Source of the DNA: Candidatus Blautia merdavium
GTDB lineage: Bacteria > Bacillota > Clostridia > Lachnospirales > Lachnospiraceae
NCBI GenBank assembly: GCA_019119975.1
Contig: DWVZ01000052.1
Location: forward strand, 1 to 63,929
Length of the DNA: 63,929 nt
Direction of reading: 5' to 3'
The notes below the pieces were generated by a model that worked only from the letters and a program-made list of their open reading frames with translations, was not told where the DNA came from and ran no database searches. Position 1 is the stretch's first letter. The number at the start of each line of letters is the position of its first letter. Positions 27,599-36,747 of the stretch are shown here, in pieces. The position numbers and the translations under genes were made by a program.

Positions 27599-28585
27599 AT
27601 GAAATGGAAAAAATTCAGGATAAAGACAACAACAGAGGCAGAAGACATCATTATCAGTACGCTGTATGATATCGGATTGGAAGGGGCGCAGATCGAGGAC
27701 AATGTACCTCTGACCGCCATGGAAAAGGAGCAGATGTTTGTAGACATCCTGCCTCAGATGCAGGAGGATGACGGAACTGCTTATTTAAGCTTTTTCGTGG
27801 AAGAGACCGAAGACGGAGCTTTGCTGAAGGACGGAGAAAAAACCGATGAGGAAGCCATTCTTTCCCAGGTAAAGGCAGAGCTTGACAGTCTGCGGGATTT
27901 CCTGGAGATCGGAGAAGGCAGCATCACGGTAGACGAGACCGAGGATATTGACTGGATCAACAACTGGAAGCAGTATTTTAAGCAGTTCTATGTAGATGAT
28001 ATCCTGATCATCCCTTCCTGGGAGGAAGTAAAGGAAGAGGATCAGGGCAGGATGATCATCCACATCGATCCGGGCACGGCTTTCGGCACCGGTATGCATG
28101 AGACTACCCAGCTGTGCATCCGCCAGCTGAAAAAATATGTGAAGGAAGATACAGAACTTCTGGATGTGGGCACAGGAAGCGGGATCCTCTCCATTGTAGC
28201 CTTAAAGCTGGGCGCAAAGCACGCGGTAGGCACGGACCTGGATCGCTGTGCGGTTCCGGCAGTGGAAGAGAATAAAGAAGCCAATCAGATTCCCACAGAA
28301 AAGTTTGATATGATGATCGGAAATATCATAGATGATCCGGCGATCCAGGATGCGGTGGGATATGAGAAGTACGACCTGGTAGTGGCAAACATCCTTGCCG
28401 ATGTGCTGGTTCCCCTGACTCCGGTCATTCTGAACCAGATGAAAAAAGGCGGTATTTATATTACATCCGGAATCATTGAGGACAAAGAGGAAACTGTAGT
28501 GAACGCAGTCAAGGAAGCAGGGCTTGAAGTGCTGGAGGTAACCCATCAGGGAGAATGGGTTTCTGTGACTGCCAGAAAGAACTGA
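27599..28585 (+). CDS. prmA: Ribosomal protein L11 methyltransferase
   Basis: SAM-dependent methyltransferase (328 aa) that modifies ribosomal protein L11. The N-terminal L11-recognition part (MKWKKFRIKTTTEAEDIIIS) leads to IHIDPGTAFGTGMHETTQL and the SAM motif LLDVGTGSGILSIVALKLGA, then VVANILADVLVPL. It carries about 20 more residues than E. coli PrmA in an acidic stretch near residues 50-90. ACAGGAG is upstream. rsmE follows 9 bases later; the prmA-rsmE pairing is common in Firmicutes. Confidence 0.96.
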   Translation: MKWKKFRIKTTTEAEDIIISTLYDIGLEGAQIEDNVPLTAMEKEQMFVDILPQMQEDDGTAYLSFFVEETEDGALLKDGEKTDEEAILSQVKAELDSLRDFLEIGEGSITVDETEDIDWINNWKQYFKQFYVDDILIIPSWEEVKEEDQGRMIIHIDPGTAFGTGMHETTQLCIRQLKKYVKEDTELLDVGTGSGILSIVALKLGAKHAVGTDLDRCAVPAVEENKEANQIPTEKFDMMIGNIIDDPAIQDAVGYEKYDLVVANILADVLVPLTPVILNQMKKGGIYITSGIIEDKEETVVNAVKEAGLEVLEVTHQGEWVSVTARKN

Positions 28586-28594
28586 GGAACTGCC

Positions 28595-29335
28595 ATGTAT
28601 CGTTTTTTTGTAGAGCCTTCCCAGATTGGGGAGAAGGAAATCCGGATCTGCGGCAGTGATGTGAACCACATCAAAAATGTGCTGCGCATGAAACAGGGAG
28701 AGGAAATCCTCATCAGCAGCGGTGAAAATCTGGAGTATACCTGTTATATCCAGGAAATGCAGGAAGAGGAGGTCACTGCCCACATTATGTACGTGCAGGA
28801 GGCTGGCTATGAGCTGCCCTCCAGGATCTTCCTTTTCCAGGGACTTCCCAAAGGCGATAAAATGGAGCTGATCATCCAGAAAGCAGTGGAGCTGGGCATC
28901 CACCAGATCGTCCCGGTGGCATCCAGACGCTCCGTGGTAAAGCTGGACAAGAAAAAAGAAGAAAAGAAAATCGTCCGCTGGCAGGCGATCGCCGAAAGCG
29001 CGGCAAAGCAGTCCAAGCGAATGTATGTACCCCAGGTCGCCGGCGTCATGAGCTTTGGGGAGGCGGTCCAATACGCCGGGAAACTGGATGTGGTCCTGAT
29101 GCCCTACGAGCTGGCGAAAGGAATGAAAGAGACAAAAGAGATCATCAGAGGAATCCAGAAGGGACAGTCTGTAGGAATCTTCATCGGACCGGAAGGCGGT
29201 TTTGAAGAGGAAGAAGTCCGCCAGGCAGTGTCTTTGGCAGGGGCTCGCCCCATCACCCTGGGAAAGCGGATCCTGCGCACAGAGACGGCAGGGCTTACGG
29301 TACTGTCCATCCTGATGTTTGAACTGGAGGAATAA
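28595..29335 (+). CDS. rsmE: 16S rRNA (uracil(1498)-N3)-methyltransferase
   Basis: SPOUT-class rRNA methyltransferase (246 aa). An N-terminal PUA-like domain starts MYRFFVEPSQIGEKEI. The knotted C-terminal domain has the family's SAM-binding pieces FLFQGLPKGDKMELIIQKAV, FIGPEGGFEEEEV and LGKRILRTETAGLT. Translation is probably coupled to prmA, and the next gene begins 5 bases after its stop. Confidence 0.97.
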   Translation: MYRFFVEPSQIGEKEIRICGSDVNHIKNVLRMKQGEEILISSGENLEYTCYIQEMQEEEVTAHIMYVQEAGYELPSRIFLFQGLPKGDKMELIIQKAVELGIHQIVPVASRRSVVKLDKKKEEKKIVRWQAIAESAAKQSKRMYVPQVAGVMSFGEAVQYAGKLDVVLMPYELAKGMKETKEIIRGIQKGQSVGIFIGPEGGFEEEEVRQAVSLAGARPITLGKRILRTETAGLTVLSILMFELEE

Positions 29336-29340
29336 AGAAA

Positions 29341-30495
29341 ATGGAAGCATATCTGGATAATTCTGCCACCACCCGGTGCTATGAGGAGGTCCGGGACCTT
29401 GTGGTAAAGACCATGATGGAGGATTACGGAAATCCTTCTGCCATGCATTTAAAAGGCGTGGAGGCAGAAAAGTATGTCAAAGAGGCGGCAAAGAAGATCG
29501 CCGCTACCCTGAAGGTACAGGAAAAGGAGATTTACTTTACTTCCGGAGGAACGGAAGGAGACAACTGGGCGCTGCTGGGAACCGCTATGGCAAAGCAAAG
29601 ACAGGGAAAACATATCATCACCACAGTCTTTGAACATTCAGCAGTTTCCGCGCCCCTTGCCTGGCTGGAAGAGCAGGGCTATGAGATCACCAGGATCCCG
29701 GTGGATGAGGAGGGAAACCTTTCTCTGGAACAGTTAAGAGCCGCTGTGCGAAAGGATACCATTTTAGTATCCACCATGTATGTGAACAATGAAATGGGAG
29801 CAGTCGTTCCGGTGGAAGAGATCGGAAAGATTGTCAAAGAGAAAAATCCCGCAGCCCTTTATCATGTAGATGCTATCCAGGCATATGGCAAATACAGGAT
29901 CTATCCTAAGAGAATGGGCATTGACCTGCTGGCAGTCAGCGGTCATAAGATCCACGGACCCAAAGGCGTCGGATTTTTATACATCAGTGAAAAAGCCAAG
30001 ATCCGTCCCCTGATTCTGGGAGGAGGACAGCAGGGCGGCATGCGTTCCGGCACAGACAACGTACCGGGGATCGCAGGACTGGGCGCTGCGGCAGAGAGGA
30101 TTTACAGAGATCTGGAAGCCAATACGGAGCAGATGCGTAAGCTGAAGCTGTATTTTGCCCAGGAATTAGGAAAGATAGAAAATGTAAAGATCAACGGACC
30201 CAAACCGGAACAGGGAGCGCCGCACATATTAAATGTAAGCTTTCTGGGTGTACGCAGCGAAGTGCTCCTGCACACCTTGGAAGAAATGGGAATCTACGTA
30301 TCTGCAGGAAGCGCCTGCTCCAGCCATAAGCGGACCGGCAGCTCTACCATGGCAGCCCTGGGACTTTCCCCGGAACAAAAGGAATCGGCAGTGCGGTTCA
30401 GCTTCAGTGAATTTACTTCCAAAGAGGAGCTGGACTATACCCTGGACGCACTGAAAAAGGTACTGCCCATGCTCCGCAGATATGCGCGGAAATAG
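29341..30495 (+). CDS. Cysteine desulfurase (NifS/IscS family)
   Basis: PLP enzyme (384 aa) that removes sulfur from cysteine as a protein persulfide. The PLP lysine is K203 in SGHKIHGPKGVG, and the persulfide-carrying Cys is C326 in SAGSACSSHKR. The N-terminus AYLDNSATTRCYEEV is typical. thiI follows 20 bases later, so this protein most likely supplies sulfur for 4-thiouridine and thiazole synthesis, as the dedicated NifZ does for ThiI in B. subtilis, rather than general Fe-S assembly. Confidence 0.95.
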   Translation: MEAYLDNSATTRCYEEVRDLVVKTMMEDYGNPSAMHLKGVEAEKYVKEAAKKIAATLKVQEKEIYFTSGGTEGDNWALLGTAMAKQRQGKHIITTVFEHSAVSAPLAWLEEQGYEITRIPVDEEGNLSLEQLRAAVRKDTILVSTMYVNNEMGAVVPVEEIGKIVKEKNPAALYHVDAIQAYGKYRIYPKRMGIDLLAVSGHKIHGPKGVGFLYISEKAKIRPLILGGGQQGGMRSGTDNVPGIAGLGAAAERIYRDLEANTEQMRKLKLYFAQELGKIENVKINGPKPEQGAPHILNVSFLGVRSEVLLHTLEEMGIYVSAGSACSSHKRTGSSTMAALGLSPEQKESAVRFSFSEFTSKEELDYTLDALKKVLPMLRRYARK

Positions 30496-30515
30496 AGGAA
30501 GAGAAAGGAAAACCT

Positions 30516-31694
30516 ATGTATAAAGCATTTTTGATCAAATACGCGGAGATTGCCATTAAAGGCAAGAACCGCTACATCTTTGAAGACGCCCTGGTAGACC
30601 AGATCAAATACCAGCTGCGGGACGTAGAAGGTACTTTTAAGATCGTAAAAGAGATGGGGCGGATTTTTGTCTATGCCCAGAGCGAATTTGACTATGAAGA
30701 GACCATAGAAGCACTGAAAAGAGTCTTTGGCATCTATGGCATCTGTCCTGCCATTGTCCTGGAGGATGAAGGCTTTGAAGCTCTGTCAAAGGAAGTGGCA
30801 GAGTATGTGAAGAAAGTTTACGGAGACCGGAAGCTGACCTTCAAGGTCAATACCAGAAGAAATAAGAAGAGTTATCCCATGCAGTCCATGGAAGTCAGCA
30901 GCGCCTTAGGCGGCGTGATCCTGGATGCCTGCCCCAATATGAAGGTGGATGTACACCATCCGGATGTGTTTGTCAATGTGGAGATCCGCAATAAGATCTA
31001 TCTCTATTCGGAAAACATCCCCGGACCGGGAGGTATGCCCCTGGGAACCAACGGAAGCGCTATGCTGCTGCTTTCCGGCGGCATTGACAGCCCGGTTGCA
31101 GGCTATATGATCGCCAAAAGAGGCGTGAAGATCGACGCAGTATATTTCCATGCGCCGCCCTATACCAGCGAAAGAGCAAAGCAGAAGGTGGTGGACCTTG
31201 CCAGGCTGGTTGCCCGCTACAGCGGTCCTATCCGCCTGCATGTGGTAAACTTTACGGATATCCAGCTTTACATTTACGATAAATGTCCTCATGAGGAGCT
31301 GACCATTATCATGCGGCGTTATATGATGAAGATCGCGGAGCAGTTTGCAAAAGCAGACGGCTGCATGGCTCTGGTCACAGGAGAGAGCATCGGACAGGTG
31401 GCAAGCCAGACCATCCACAGCCTGGCAGCTACCAATGAAGTCTGCACCATGCCGGTGTTCCGTCCGGTCATTGGGTTTGATAAGCAGGAGATCGTAGACG
31501 TGGCGAATAAGATCAATACTTATGAAACTTCCATTCTGCCTTATGAGGACTGCTGCACCATCTTTGTGGCAAAGCATCCGGTGACCAAGCCCAATATTGA
31601 GATTATCCGGCGTTCAGAGCAAAAGCTGCAGGAGAAGATCGAAGATATGGTAAAAGAAGCGGTTGACACAGCGGAAACGATTTTATGCCAGTAA
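30516..31694 (+). CDS. thiI: tRNA 4-thiouridine synthase ThiI
   Basis: Sulfurtransferase (392 aa) that makes s4U at tRNA position 8 and can serve thiamine thiazole synthesis. An N-terminal ferredoxin-like/THUMP module covers residues to about 165. The PP-loop ATP-pyrophosphatase motif LLLSGGIDSPVAGYM begins near residue 184, and GESIGQVASQT follows. The C-terminal rhodanese domain of the E. coli protein is absent, as is usual in Firmicutes. It is paired with the desulfurase just upstream. Confidence 0.97.
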   Translation: MYKAFLIKYAEIAIKGKNRYIFEDALVDQIKYQLRDVEGTFKIVKEMGRIFVYAQSEFDYEETIEALKRVFGIYGICPAIVLEDEGFEALSKEVAEYVKKVYGDRKLTFKVNTRRNKKSYPMQSMEVSSALGGVILDACPNMKVDVHHPDVFVNVEIRNKIYLYSENIPGPGGMPLGTNGSAMLLLSGGIDSPVAGYMIAKRGVKIDAVYFHAPPYTSERAKQKVVDLARLVARYSGPIRLHVVNFTDIQLYIYDKCPHEELTIIMRRYMMKIAEQFAKADGCMALVTGESIGQVASQTIHSLAATNEVCTMPVFRPVIGFDKQEIVDVANKINTYETSILPYEDCCTIFVAKHPVTKPNIEIIRRSEQKLQEKIEDMVKEAVDTAETILCQ

Positions 31695-31726
31695 AAAACA
31701 GGGGACGGCAGACAGGCTGTCCCCTG
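31693..31726 (-). terminator. Terminator shared by thiI and the HPr-like gene
   Basis: CAGGGGAC (31699-31706) pairs with GTCCCCTG (31719-31726). On the - strand it is followed by TTTTTT (complement of 31693-31698), a good terminator for the HPr-like gene. On the + strand only A-rich sequence follows, then a second small GC hairpin near 31742-31756. Confidence 0.75.
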
Positions 31727-31783
31727 CAGAAAAAAAGAACCGCCGCTCGCTGCGGCAGTCCTCTTGAGGTATAAGATACACGA

Positions 31784-32017
31784 TTATGCTAAGTATGGTT
31801 TTAATACTTCCAGAATTTCGTCTAAAGCTGCGTCTGTTGCATGAATGTTTAAGTCGATCGGTTTAGATAAATCTAAGGAAAAGATACCCATAATGGATTT
31901 AGCGTCGATGACGTATCTTCCTGATACCAGGTCAAAATCATAATCAAACTTTGTGATCTCATTTACAAAAGATTTAACTTTGTCAATGGAATTCAGTGAA
32001 ATTTTTACTGTTTTCAT
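31784..32017 (-). CDS. HPr-like protein lacking the catalytic histidine
   Basis: 77-aa protein with the HPr fold pattern: KTVKISLNSIDKVKSFVNEI, then RYVIDAKSIMGIFSLDLSKP. The latter matches the regulatory Ser-46 region of HPr (S is present in AKSIMG). The usual active-site GLHARPA segment with His-15 is replaced by SIDKVKSF, so it cannot carry PEP-derived phosphate. This recalls Crh, which also lacks His-15 and works as a CcpA co-factor when phosphorylated on Ser-46. It lies alone on the - strand with AGGGAGG upstream and divergent from mtaB. Confidence 0.85.
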   Translation of the reverse strand: MKTVKISLNSIDKVKSFVNEITKFDYDFDLVSGRYVIDAKSIMGIFSLDLSKPIDLNIHATDAALDEILEVLKPYLA

Positions 32018-32183
32018 TGGAAAAATCCTCCCTTACTTGTTTTAAGTTATTTGCTTTCTACAAGGATAATGTTACCTTTATTGGCACAAAAAGTCAATAT
32101 GAAAAAGGGAAAAATAAAATACAAAGAAACACAGGACTATTCGTCAAAACGCTTAACATAAAAAATAAAAGGAAGAAAAATAT

Positions 32184-33488
32184 ATGAAAAAAAGAGTAGC
32201 ATTGCATAATTTGGGCTGCAAAGTAAATGCTTATGAACTGGAAGCCATGCAGGAAATGCTGGCAGGAGCAGGCTATGAGATCGTGCCTTTCGCGCCCGGC
32301 GCAGACGTCTATATCATCAATACCTGTACGGTGACGAACATTGCGGACCGCAAATCCAGACAGATGCTCCATAAGGCGAGAAAGATGAATCCGGATGCAG
32401 TGGTCATTGCCGCAGGCTGCTATGTACAGGCACAAAAAGACATGGGAAACGTAGATGACGCCATTGATATCGTACTGGGAAATAACAGGAAGCAAGATCT
32501 GCTGTTCATCCTGGAGAACTACAGAAAAGACCAGGGACAGGCAAAGGATGTGCTGGATCTGGATGCGCCGGTGGAGTATGAAAGCCTGAAGCTGTCCTCC
32601 ACAGGAGAGCATACACGGGCATATCTGAAAGTACAGGACGGCTGCAACCAGTTCTGCAGTTACTGCATTATTCCCTATGTCAGAGGCAGGGTGCGCAGCA
32701 GGAAAAAAGAAGAAATCCTGGAAGAGGTAGTGAGGCTTACTGATAATGGCTACCAGGAATTCGTCCTCACAGGCATCCATTTAAGCTCCTACGGCATAGA
32801 CTGCGGAGAGTCGCTGCTCTCCCTGATCCAGGCAGTCCATCAGATAGAAGGAGTCAGGAGGATCCGTCTGGGCTCCCTGGAACCCCGCATCATCACAGAA
32901 GAATTTGCAGAAGCCCTCAGCAGGATGCCGAAGATCTGCCCCCACTTTCATCTTTCCCTGCAGAGCGGCTGCGATGAAACCTTAAAGAGAATGAACCGCA
33001 GATACACAGCCGGGGAATATCTGGAGGGCTGCAGGATCCTGCGCCGTTATTTCCAGGATCCTGCCCTGACCACAGACGTGATCGTGGGATTTCCCCAGGA
33101 GACAGAGGAAGAGTTCGAGGCATCCAGAAAGATGATCGAGACCGCGGATTTCTATGAAACCCATATTTTCAAATATTCCAGAAGAAAAGGTACCAGAGCG
33201 GACCGCATGGAAGGGCAGGTACCGGAGCAGGTGAAGGCAGAAAGAAGCCGCGTGCTCATAGCAATGGGAAAGGAACACAAACAGCGGTATATGGAAAAAT
33301 TTCTGGGGCAGGAGGTGGAGATCCTCTTTGAGGAGACTGCCGAAATCGGCGGGGAAACCTGGTGGATCGGACATACCAGAGAGTATTTAAAGGCTGCTGC
33401 AAAGTCGGAAAAAAATCTGGAAAATCAGATAAAAAGGGGAATTGTAGGAGGTTTTGCCGAAGAGGGCGTTTTTATTTGCGCAATATAA
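32184..33488 (+). CDS. mtaB: tRNA N6-threonylcarbamoyladenosine methylthiotransferase
   Basis: Radical-SAM methylthiotransferase (434 aa) that turns t6A37 into ms2t6A37 in tRNAs decoding ANN codons. The N-terminal MTTase domain has Cys residues in LGCKVNAYE, NTCTVTN and AAGCYVQ for the auxiliary cluster. The radical-SAM triad is C154, C158 and C161 in GCNQFCSYCIIPYVRGR. A C-terminal TRAM-like domain is present. The arrangement and the GCK start favour MtaB over MiaB. AAGGAAG lies upstream. The 166-bp gap before it is AT-rich and shared with the divergent HPr-like gene. Confidence 0.95.
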   Translation: MKKRVALHNLGCKVNAYELEAMQEMLAGAGYEIVPFAPGADVYIINTCTVTNIADRKSRQMLHKARKMNPDAVVIAAGCYVQAQKDMGNVDDAIDIVLGNNRKQDLLFILENYRKDQGQAKDVLDLDAPVEYESLKLSSTGEHTRAYLKVQDGCNQFCSYCIIPYVRGRVRSRKKEEILEEVVRLTDNGYQEFVLTGIHLSSYGIDCGESLLSLIQAVHQIEGVRRIRLGSLEPRIITEEFAEALSRMPKICPHFHLSLQSGCDETLKRMNRRYTAGEYLEGCRILRRYFQDPALTTDVIVGFPQETEEEFEASRKMIETADFYETHIFKYSRRKGTRADRMEGQVPEQVKAERSRVLIAMGKEHKQRYMEKFLGQEVEILFEETAEIGGETWWIGHTREYLKAAAKSEKNLENQIKRGIVGGFAEEGVFICAI

Positions 33489-33491
33489 CGG

Positions 33492-33520
33492 TTGAATTTC
33501 CAAACGAGATATATTAGAAT
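33492..33520 (+). promoter_or_regulatory. Sigma-A promoter for the ireB operon
   Basis: TTGAAT (33492-33497), 17-bp spacer, TAGAAT (33515-33520), about 105 bases before the ireB ATG. Confidence 0.65.
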
Positions 33521-33625
33521 AGTATCATAGTTGCAGAGGTATACTCATTTAGAAAATCCCCGGCAGACGCCGGTGCAGCACAAAGAACAAAAAGAAAGAA
33601 TTTATAGATAAGGGCGTGAAACAGC

Positions 33626-33895
33626 ATGGCAAATTTAGAAAATACACAGTATTTTAAAGTAAAAACAGACCCGGAAGTACGTGTAAAGGAAGTCCTGGAT
33701 CTGGTGTATAACGCAATGACAGAAAAGGGTTACAACCCGGTGAATCAGATCGTAGGATATATCATGTCAGGAGATCCTACGTACATTACCAGCCATAAAG
33801 GTGCCAGAAGCACGATTATGAAAGTAGAGAGAGATGAGCTGGTGGAGGAACTCCTGAAAGAGTATATTAAGCACAAATCCTGGAAACGTGACTGA
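33626..33895 (+). CDS. ireB: IreB family regulatory phosphoprotein
   Basis: 89-aa protein of the IreB (DUF965, B. subtilis YrzL) family. In Enterococcus faecalis, IreB is phosphorylated on N-terminal Thr by the PASTA kinase IreK, dephosphorylated by IreP, and tunes cephalosporin resistance. The core [20 protein letters not shown] and [18 protein letters not shown] is intact, and T7 in the N-terminus (ANLENTQYF) is a candidate phosphosite. The cognate kinase and phosphatase homologues lie 28 kb away in this window. Its stop overlaps an alternative ruvX start. Confidence 0.96.
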   Translation: MANLENTQYFKVKTDPEVRVKEVLDLVYNAMTEKGYNPVNQIVGYIMSGDPTYITSHKGARSTIMKVERDELVEELLKEYIKHKSWKRD

Positions 33896-33899
33896 GCCT

Positions 33900-34334
33900 A
33901 TGAGGATCATGGGGCTTGATTATGGTTCTAAGACCATAGGGGTTGCTGTCAGCGATCCTCTGGGCATTACTGCCCAGGGGGTTGAGATCATCCGCAGAGA
34001 GGAAGAGAATAAACTGCGGAAATCGCTTCGCAGGGTGGAGGAACTGGTAAAGGAATACGAAGTAGAGGAAATAGTGCTGGGATTTCCTAAGAATATGAAC
34101 AATACGGTCGGAGAGCGGGCTGAGAAATCTCTGCAGCTGAAAGAGATGCTGGAACGCAGGCTGGGGCTGCCCGTTGTGATGTGGGATGAAAGGCTGACCA
34201 CTGTGGAGGCAAACCGTACACTGATGGAATCCGGTGTACGCAGAGAAAACAGAAGTAAATATGTGGATATGATAGCCGCTGTATTTATCCTGCAGGGCTA
34301 TTTAGATGCAAAAGCAAACCCGGGCACAGTTTGA
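33900..34334 (+). CDS. ruvX: RNase H-fold nuclease RuvX/YqgF
   Basis: 144-aa protein of the YqgF family, implicated in 5' processing of pre-16S rRNA and proposed as a Holliday-junction resolvase. RNase H-like motifs are [30 protein letters not shown], and [13 protein letters not shown] chose the ATG at 33900 because homologues begin MRIMGLDYG; a GTG at 33888 overlapping the ireB stop would add four residues. No strong ribosome site, which suggests coupling to ireB. Confidence 0.95.
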   Translation: MRIMGLDYGSKTIGVAVSDPLGITAQGVEIIRREEENKLRKSLRRVEELVKEYEVEEIVLGFPKNMNNTVGERAEKSLQLKEMLERRLGLPVVMWDERLTTVEANRTLMESGVRRENRSKYVDMIAAVFILQGYLDAKANPGTV

Positions 34335-34427
34335 ATTCTGCCTGAACCGGACGGCAGTTCGGGAGAACGCAGGCGTGTGTCCGGGTTCTGTGTATGCCTG
34401 AAAAAATGAAGAAGAAAGGACGAAACT

Positions 34428-34694
34428 ATGGAAACAGTAATTTTTGACGGAGAAGACGGAACAGAATTAGAATTCGGGATTCTGGAACAGACAAGAGTAG
34501 GAGGCGTCAACTACCTTCTGGTGATCGACCCGGAAGAAAATGACGAAGAGAACGGAAGCGCGGCATATATTTTAAAAGACATTTCTGAGGACGGCGACGA
34601 AGAGGGCTGCTATGTATTCGTGGAAGACGACACAGAATACGACGCGGTTTACAAGGTCTTCGCTGCCATGCTGGACGATATTGATTTTGAATAG
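34428..34694 (+). CDS. DUF1292 protein (YrzB family)
   Basis: 88-aa, very acidic protein of the DUF1292 family: VIFDGEDGTELEFGILEQTR, VNYLLVIDPEE and DDTEYDAVYKVF. It is nearly always found after ireB and ruvX in Firmicutes, as here. No biochemical role is established. GAAAGGA lies before the ATG. It precedes rnjA by 30 bases. Confidence 0.93.
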   Translation: METVIFDGEDGTELEFGILEQTRVGGVNYLLVIDPEENDEENGSAAYILKDISEDGDEEGCYVFVEDDTEYDAVYKVFAAMLDDIDFE

Positions 34695-34724
34695 GAACGT
34701 GTATGGATAATTGGAGGAAGAAAA

Positions 34725-36392
34725 TTGAAAAAAAATAATAGCGGAAAATTGAAGATCATTCCATTGGGCGGACTGGAACAGATTGGAATGAATATTACAG
34801 CTTTTGAGTATGAGGACAGTATTGTCGTAGTGGATTGCGGACTTTCTTTCCCGGAGGACGATATGCTGGGAATTGATCTGGTAATCCCGGATATCACTTA
34901 TTTAAAGGACAATATTGACAAAGTCAAAGGCTTTGTGATCACCCACGGACATGAAGACCACATCGGCGCGCTGCCGTATGTGTTAAAAGAGATCAATGTG
35001 CCCGTCTATGCCACCAAGCTGACGGTAGGGCTCATTGACAATAAATTAAAAGAGCATAATCTGTTAAGAAACACGAAGAGAAAAGTCATCAAACACGGAC
35101 AGTCCATTAACCTGGGCTGCTTTCGGATCGAATTTATCAAGACCAACCACAGCATCCAGGATGCATCTGCCCTGGCGATCTATTCTCCGGCAGGAACCGT
35201 GATCCACACAGGAGACTTTAAAGTGGATTACACACCGGTATTCGGCGATGCCATTGATCTGCAGCGGTTTGCGGAGATCGGCAGGAAGGGCGTGCTGGCA
35301 CTGATGTGCGACAGTACCAACGCGGAAAGAAAAGGCTTTACCATGTCGGAACGGACCGTGGGAAAAACCTTTGACAATATATTTTCAGAACACAGAAACA
35401 CCAGGATCATCATCGCGACCTTTGCCTCCAATGTGGACCGTGTACAGCAGATCATCAACTCTGCTTACAAATACGGCAGAAAAGTGGCAGTGGAAGGCAG
35501 GAGTATGGTCAATGTTATTGGGACGGCGGCAGAGCTTGGTTATCTGCAGATCCCGGATAAGACGCTGATAGAGATCGACCAGATCCGGAATTACCCGGAT
35601 GACAAGGTGGTGCTGATCACCACAGGAAGCCAGGGAGAATCCATGGCAGCCCTGTCCCGTATGGCAGCAAACATCCACAAAAAAGTCACCATCAAGCCAA
35701 ACGATACCATTATTTTCAGCTCCAATCCCATTCCGGGAAATGAAAAGGCAGTCTCTAAGGTCATCAACGAGCTGAGCCGCAAGGGCGCCGACGTGATCTT
35801 CCAGGATGCCCATGTGTCCGGACATGCCTGCCAGGAAGAGATCAAACTGATCTACTCTCTGGTAAAACCCAAATACGCTATCCCGGTCCATGGGGAATAC
35901 AGGCATCTGAAAGCCCAGGCGGGAGTTGCCAGAGAACTGGGCATACCCAAGGAGAATATCTTTATCCTTTCTTCCGGGGACGTGCTGGAACTGAACTGGG
36001 AAGAGCCTGCGAGAGTAACGGAAAAGGTACGTACCGGAGCGATTCTGGTAGACGGTCTGGGTGTAGGCGACGTAGGAAACATTGTACTGAGAGACCGCCA
36101 GCATCTGGCAGAGGACGGCATCATGATCGTAGTCCTGACGCTGGAAAGACACAGCAGCAGGCTTCTTGCAGGACCGGATATCGTATCCAGGGGATTCGTC
36201 TATGTGAGAGAATCGGAGGATCTGATGGACGAAGCAAGGATCATTGTGGAGGATGCCATTGATGTGTGCCTGGACAAGCACATTACTGACTGGGGCAAGA
36301 TAAAGAATGTAATCAAGGATTCTTTAGGAGAATTCTTATGGAAACGGACGAAGAGAAGCCCGATGATCCTTCCGATCATTATGGAGGCATAA
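34725..36392 (+). CDS. rnjA: Ribonuclease J
   Basis: Metallo-beta-lactamase/beta-CASP nuclease (555 aa) with 5'-3' exo- and endonuclease activity in RNA decay. The zinc motif HGHEDH is at 74-79, and further metal ligands lie in HTGDFKVD and near the C-terminal end of the core (HVSGHACQEEI, PVHGEYRHLKAQ). A C-terminal RNase J domain follows. It starts with TTG, supported by TTGGAGGAAG at a proper distance and no better ATG nearby. It sits in the ireB-ruvX-DUF1292 operon, and a YlbF-family gene follows after 3 bases. Confidence 0.96.
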   Translation: MKKNNSGKLKIIPLGGLEQIGMNITAFEYEDSIVVVDCGLSFPEDDMLGIDLVIPDITYLKDNIDKVKGFVITHGHEDHIGALPYVLKEINVPVYATKLTVGLIDNKLKEHNLLRNTKRKVIKHGQSINLGCFRIEFIKTNHSIQDASALAIYSPAGTVIHTGDFKVDYTPVFGDAIDLQRFAEIGRKGVLALMCDSTNAERKGFTMSERTVGKTFDNIFSEHRNTRIIIATFASNVDRVQQIINSAYKYGRKVAVEGRSMVNVIGTAAELGYLQIPDKTLIEIDQIRNYPDDKVVLITTGSQGESMAALSRMAANIHKKVTIKPNDTIIFSSNPIPGNEKAVSKVINELSRKGADVIFQDAHVSGHACQEEIKLIYSLVKPKYAIPVHGEYRHLKAQAGVARELGIPKENIFILSSGDVLELNWEEPARVTEKVRTGAILVDGLGVGDVGNIVLRDRQHLAEDGIMIVVLTLERHSSRLLAGPDIVSRGFVYVRESEDLMDEARIIVEDAIDVCLDKHITDWGKIKNVIKDSLGEFLWKRTKRSPMILPIIMEA

Positions 36393-36395
36393 AAC

Positions 36396-36737
36396 ATGAG
36401 TTTTATTGACACTTGTACGCAGATGCTGATTTCAGCTGTCAAAAACGGCAGCGTATACAAACAGTATTGTGAAGCACTGGAAGTTGTAAACCAGAATCCG
36501 GAACTGAAAAAGCAGATCGACGAGCTGCGTGTACTGAACTACCGGATCCAGACAGAATCCGAGGAGATCAATCTATACGAAGCTATTGACCATGTAGATG
36601 AACGCATGGAAGAGCTGTGCCGGATCCCGGAAGTCAACCGCTTTATGGAGACCGAGCTGGCGCTGTGCAAACAGCTGCAGGGCATCAGCACAGCCATCCA
36701 TCAGGGCATTAATCTGGACGTACCGGAGCTGTCATAA
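36396..36737 (+). CDS. YlbF/YmcA family protein
   Basis: 113-aa helical protein of the YlbF/YmcA (DUF964) family, with VYKQYCEALEVVNQNPELKK and the C-terminal EVNRFMETELALCKQLQGIS. In B. subtilis YlbF, YmcA and YaaT form a complex that adjusts RNase Y cleavage of mRNAs, competence and biofilm formation. Here it directly follows rnjA by 3 bases, so a link with RNA decay is a reasonable inference. Confidence 0.9.
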   Translation: MSFIDTCTQMLISAVKNGSVYKQYCEALEVVNQNPELKKQIDELRVLNYRIQTESEEINLYEAIDHVDERMEELCRIPEVNRFMETELALCKQLQGISTAIHQGINLDVPELS

Positions 36738-36747
36738 GGAGAACACC

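Noticed and set aside
28202-29350. 382-codon - strand frame over prmA/rsmE
   Set aside because: Antisense to two canonical methyltransferase genes; His/Phe/Leu-rich product typical of a shadow frame.
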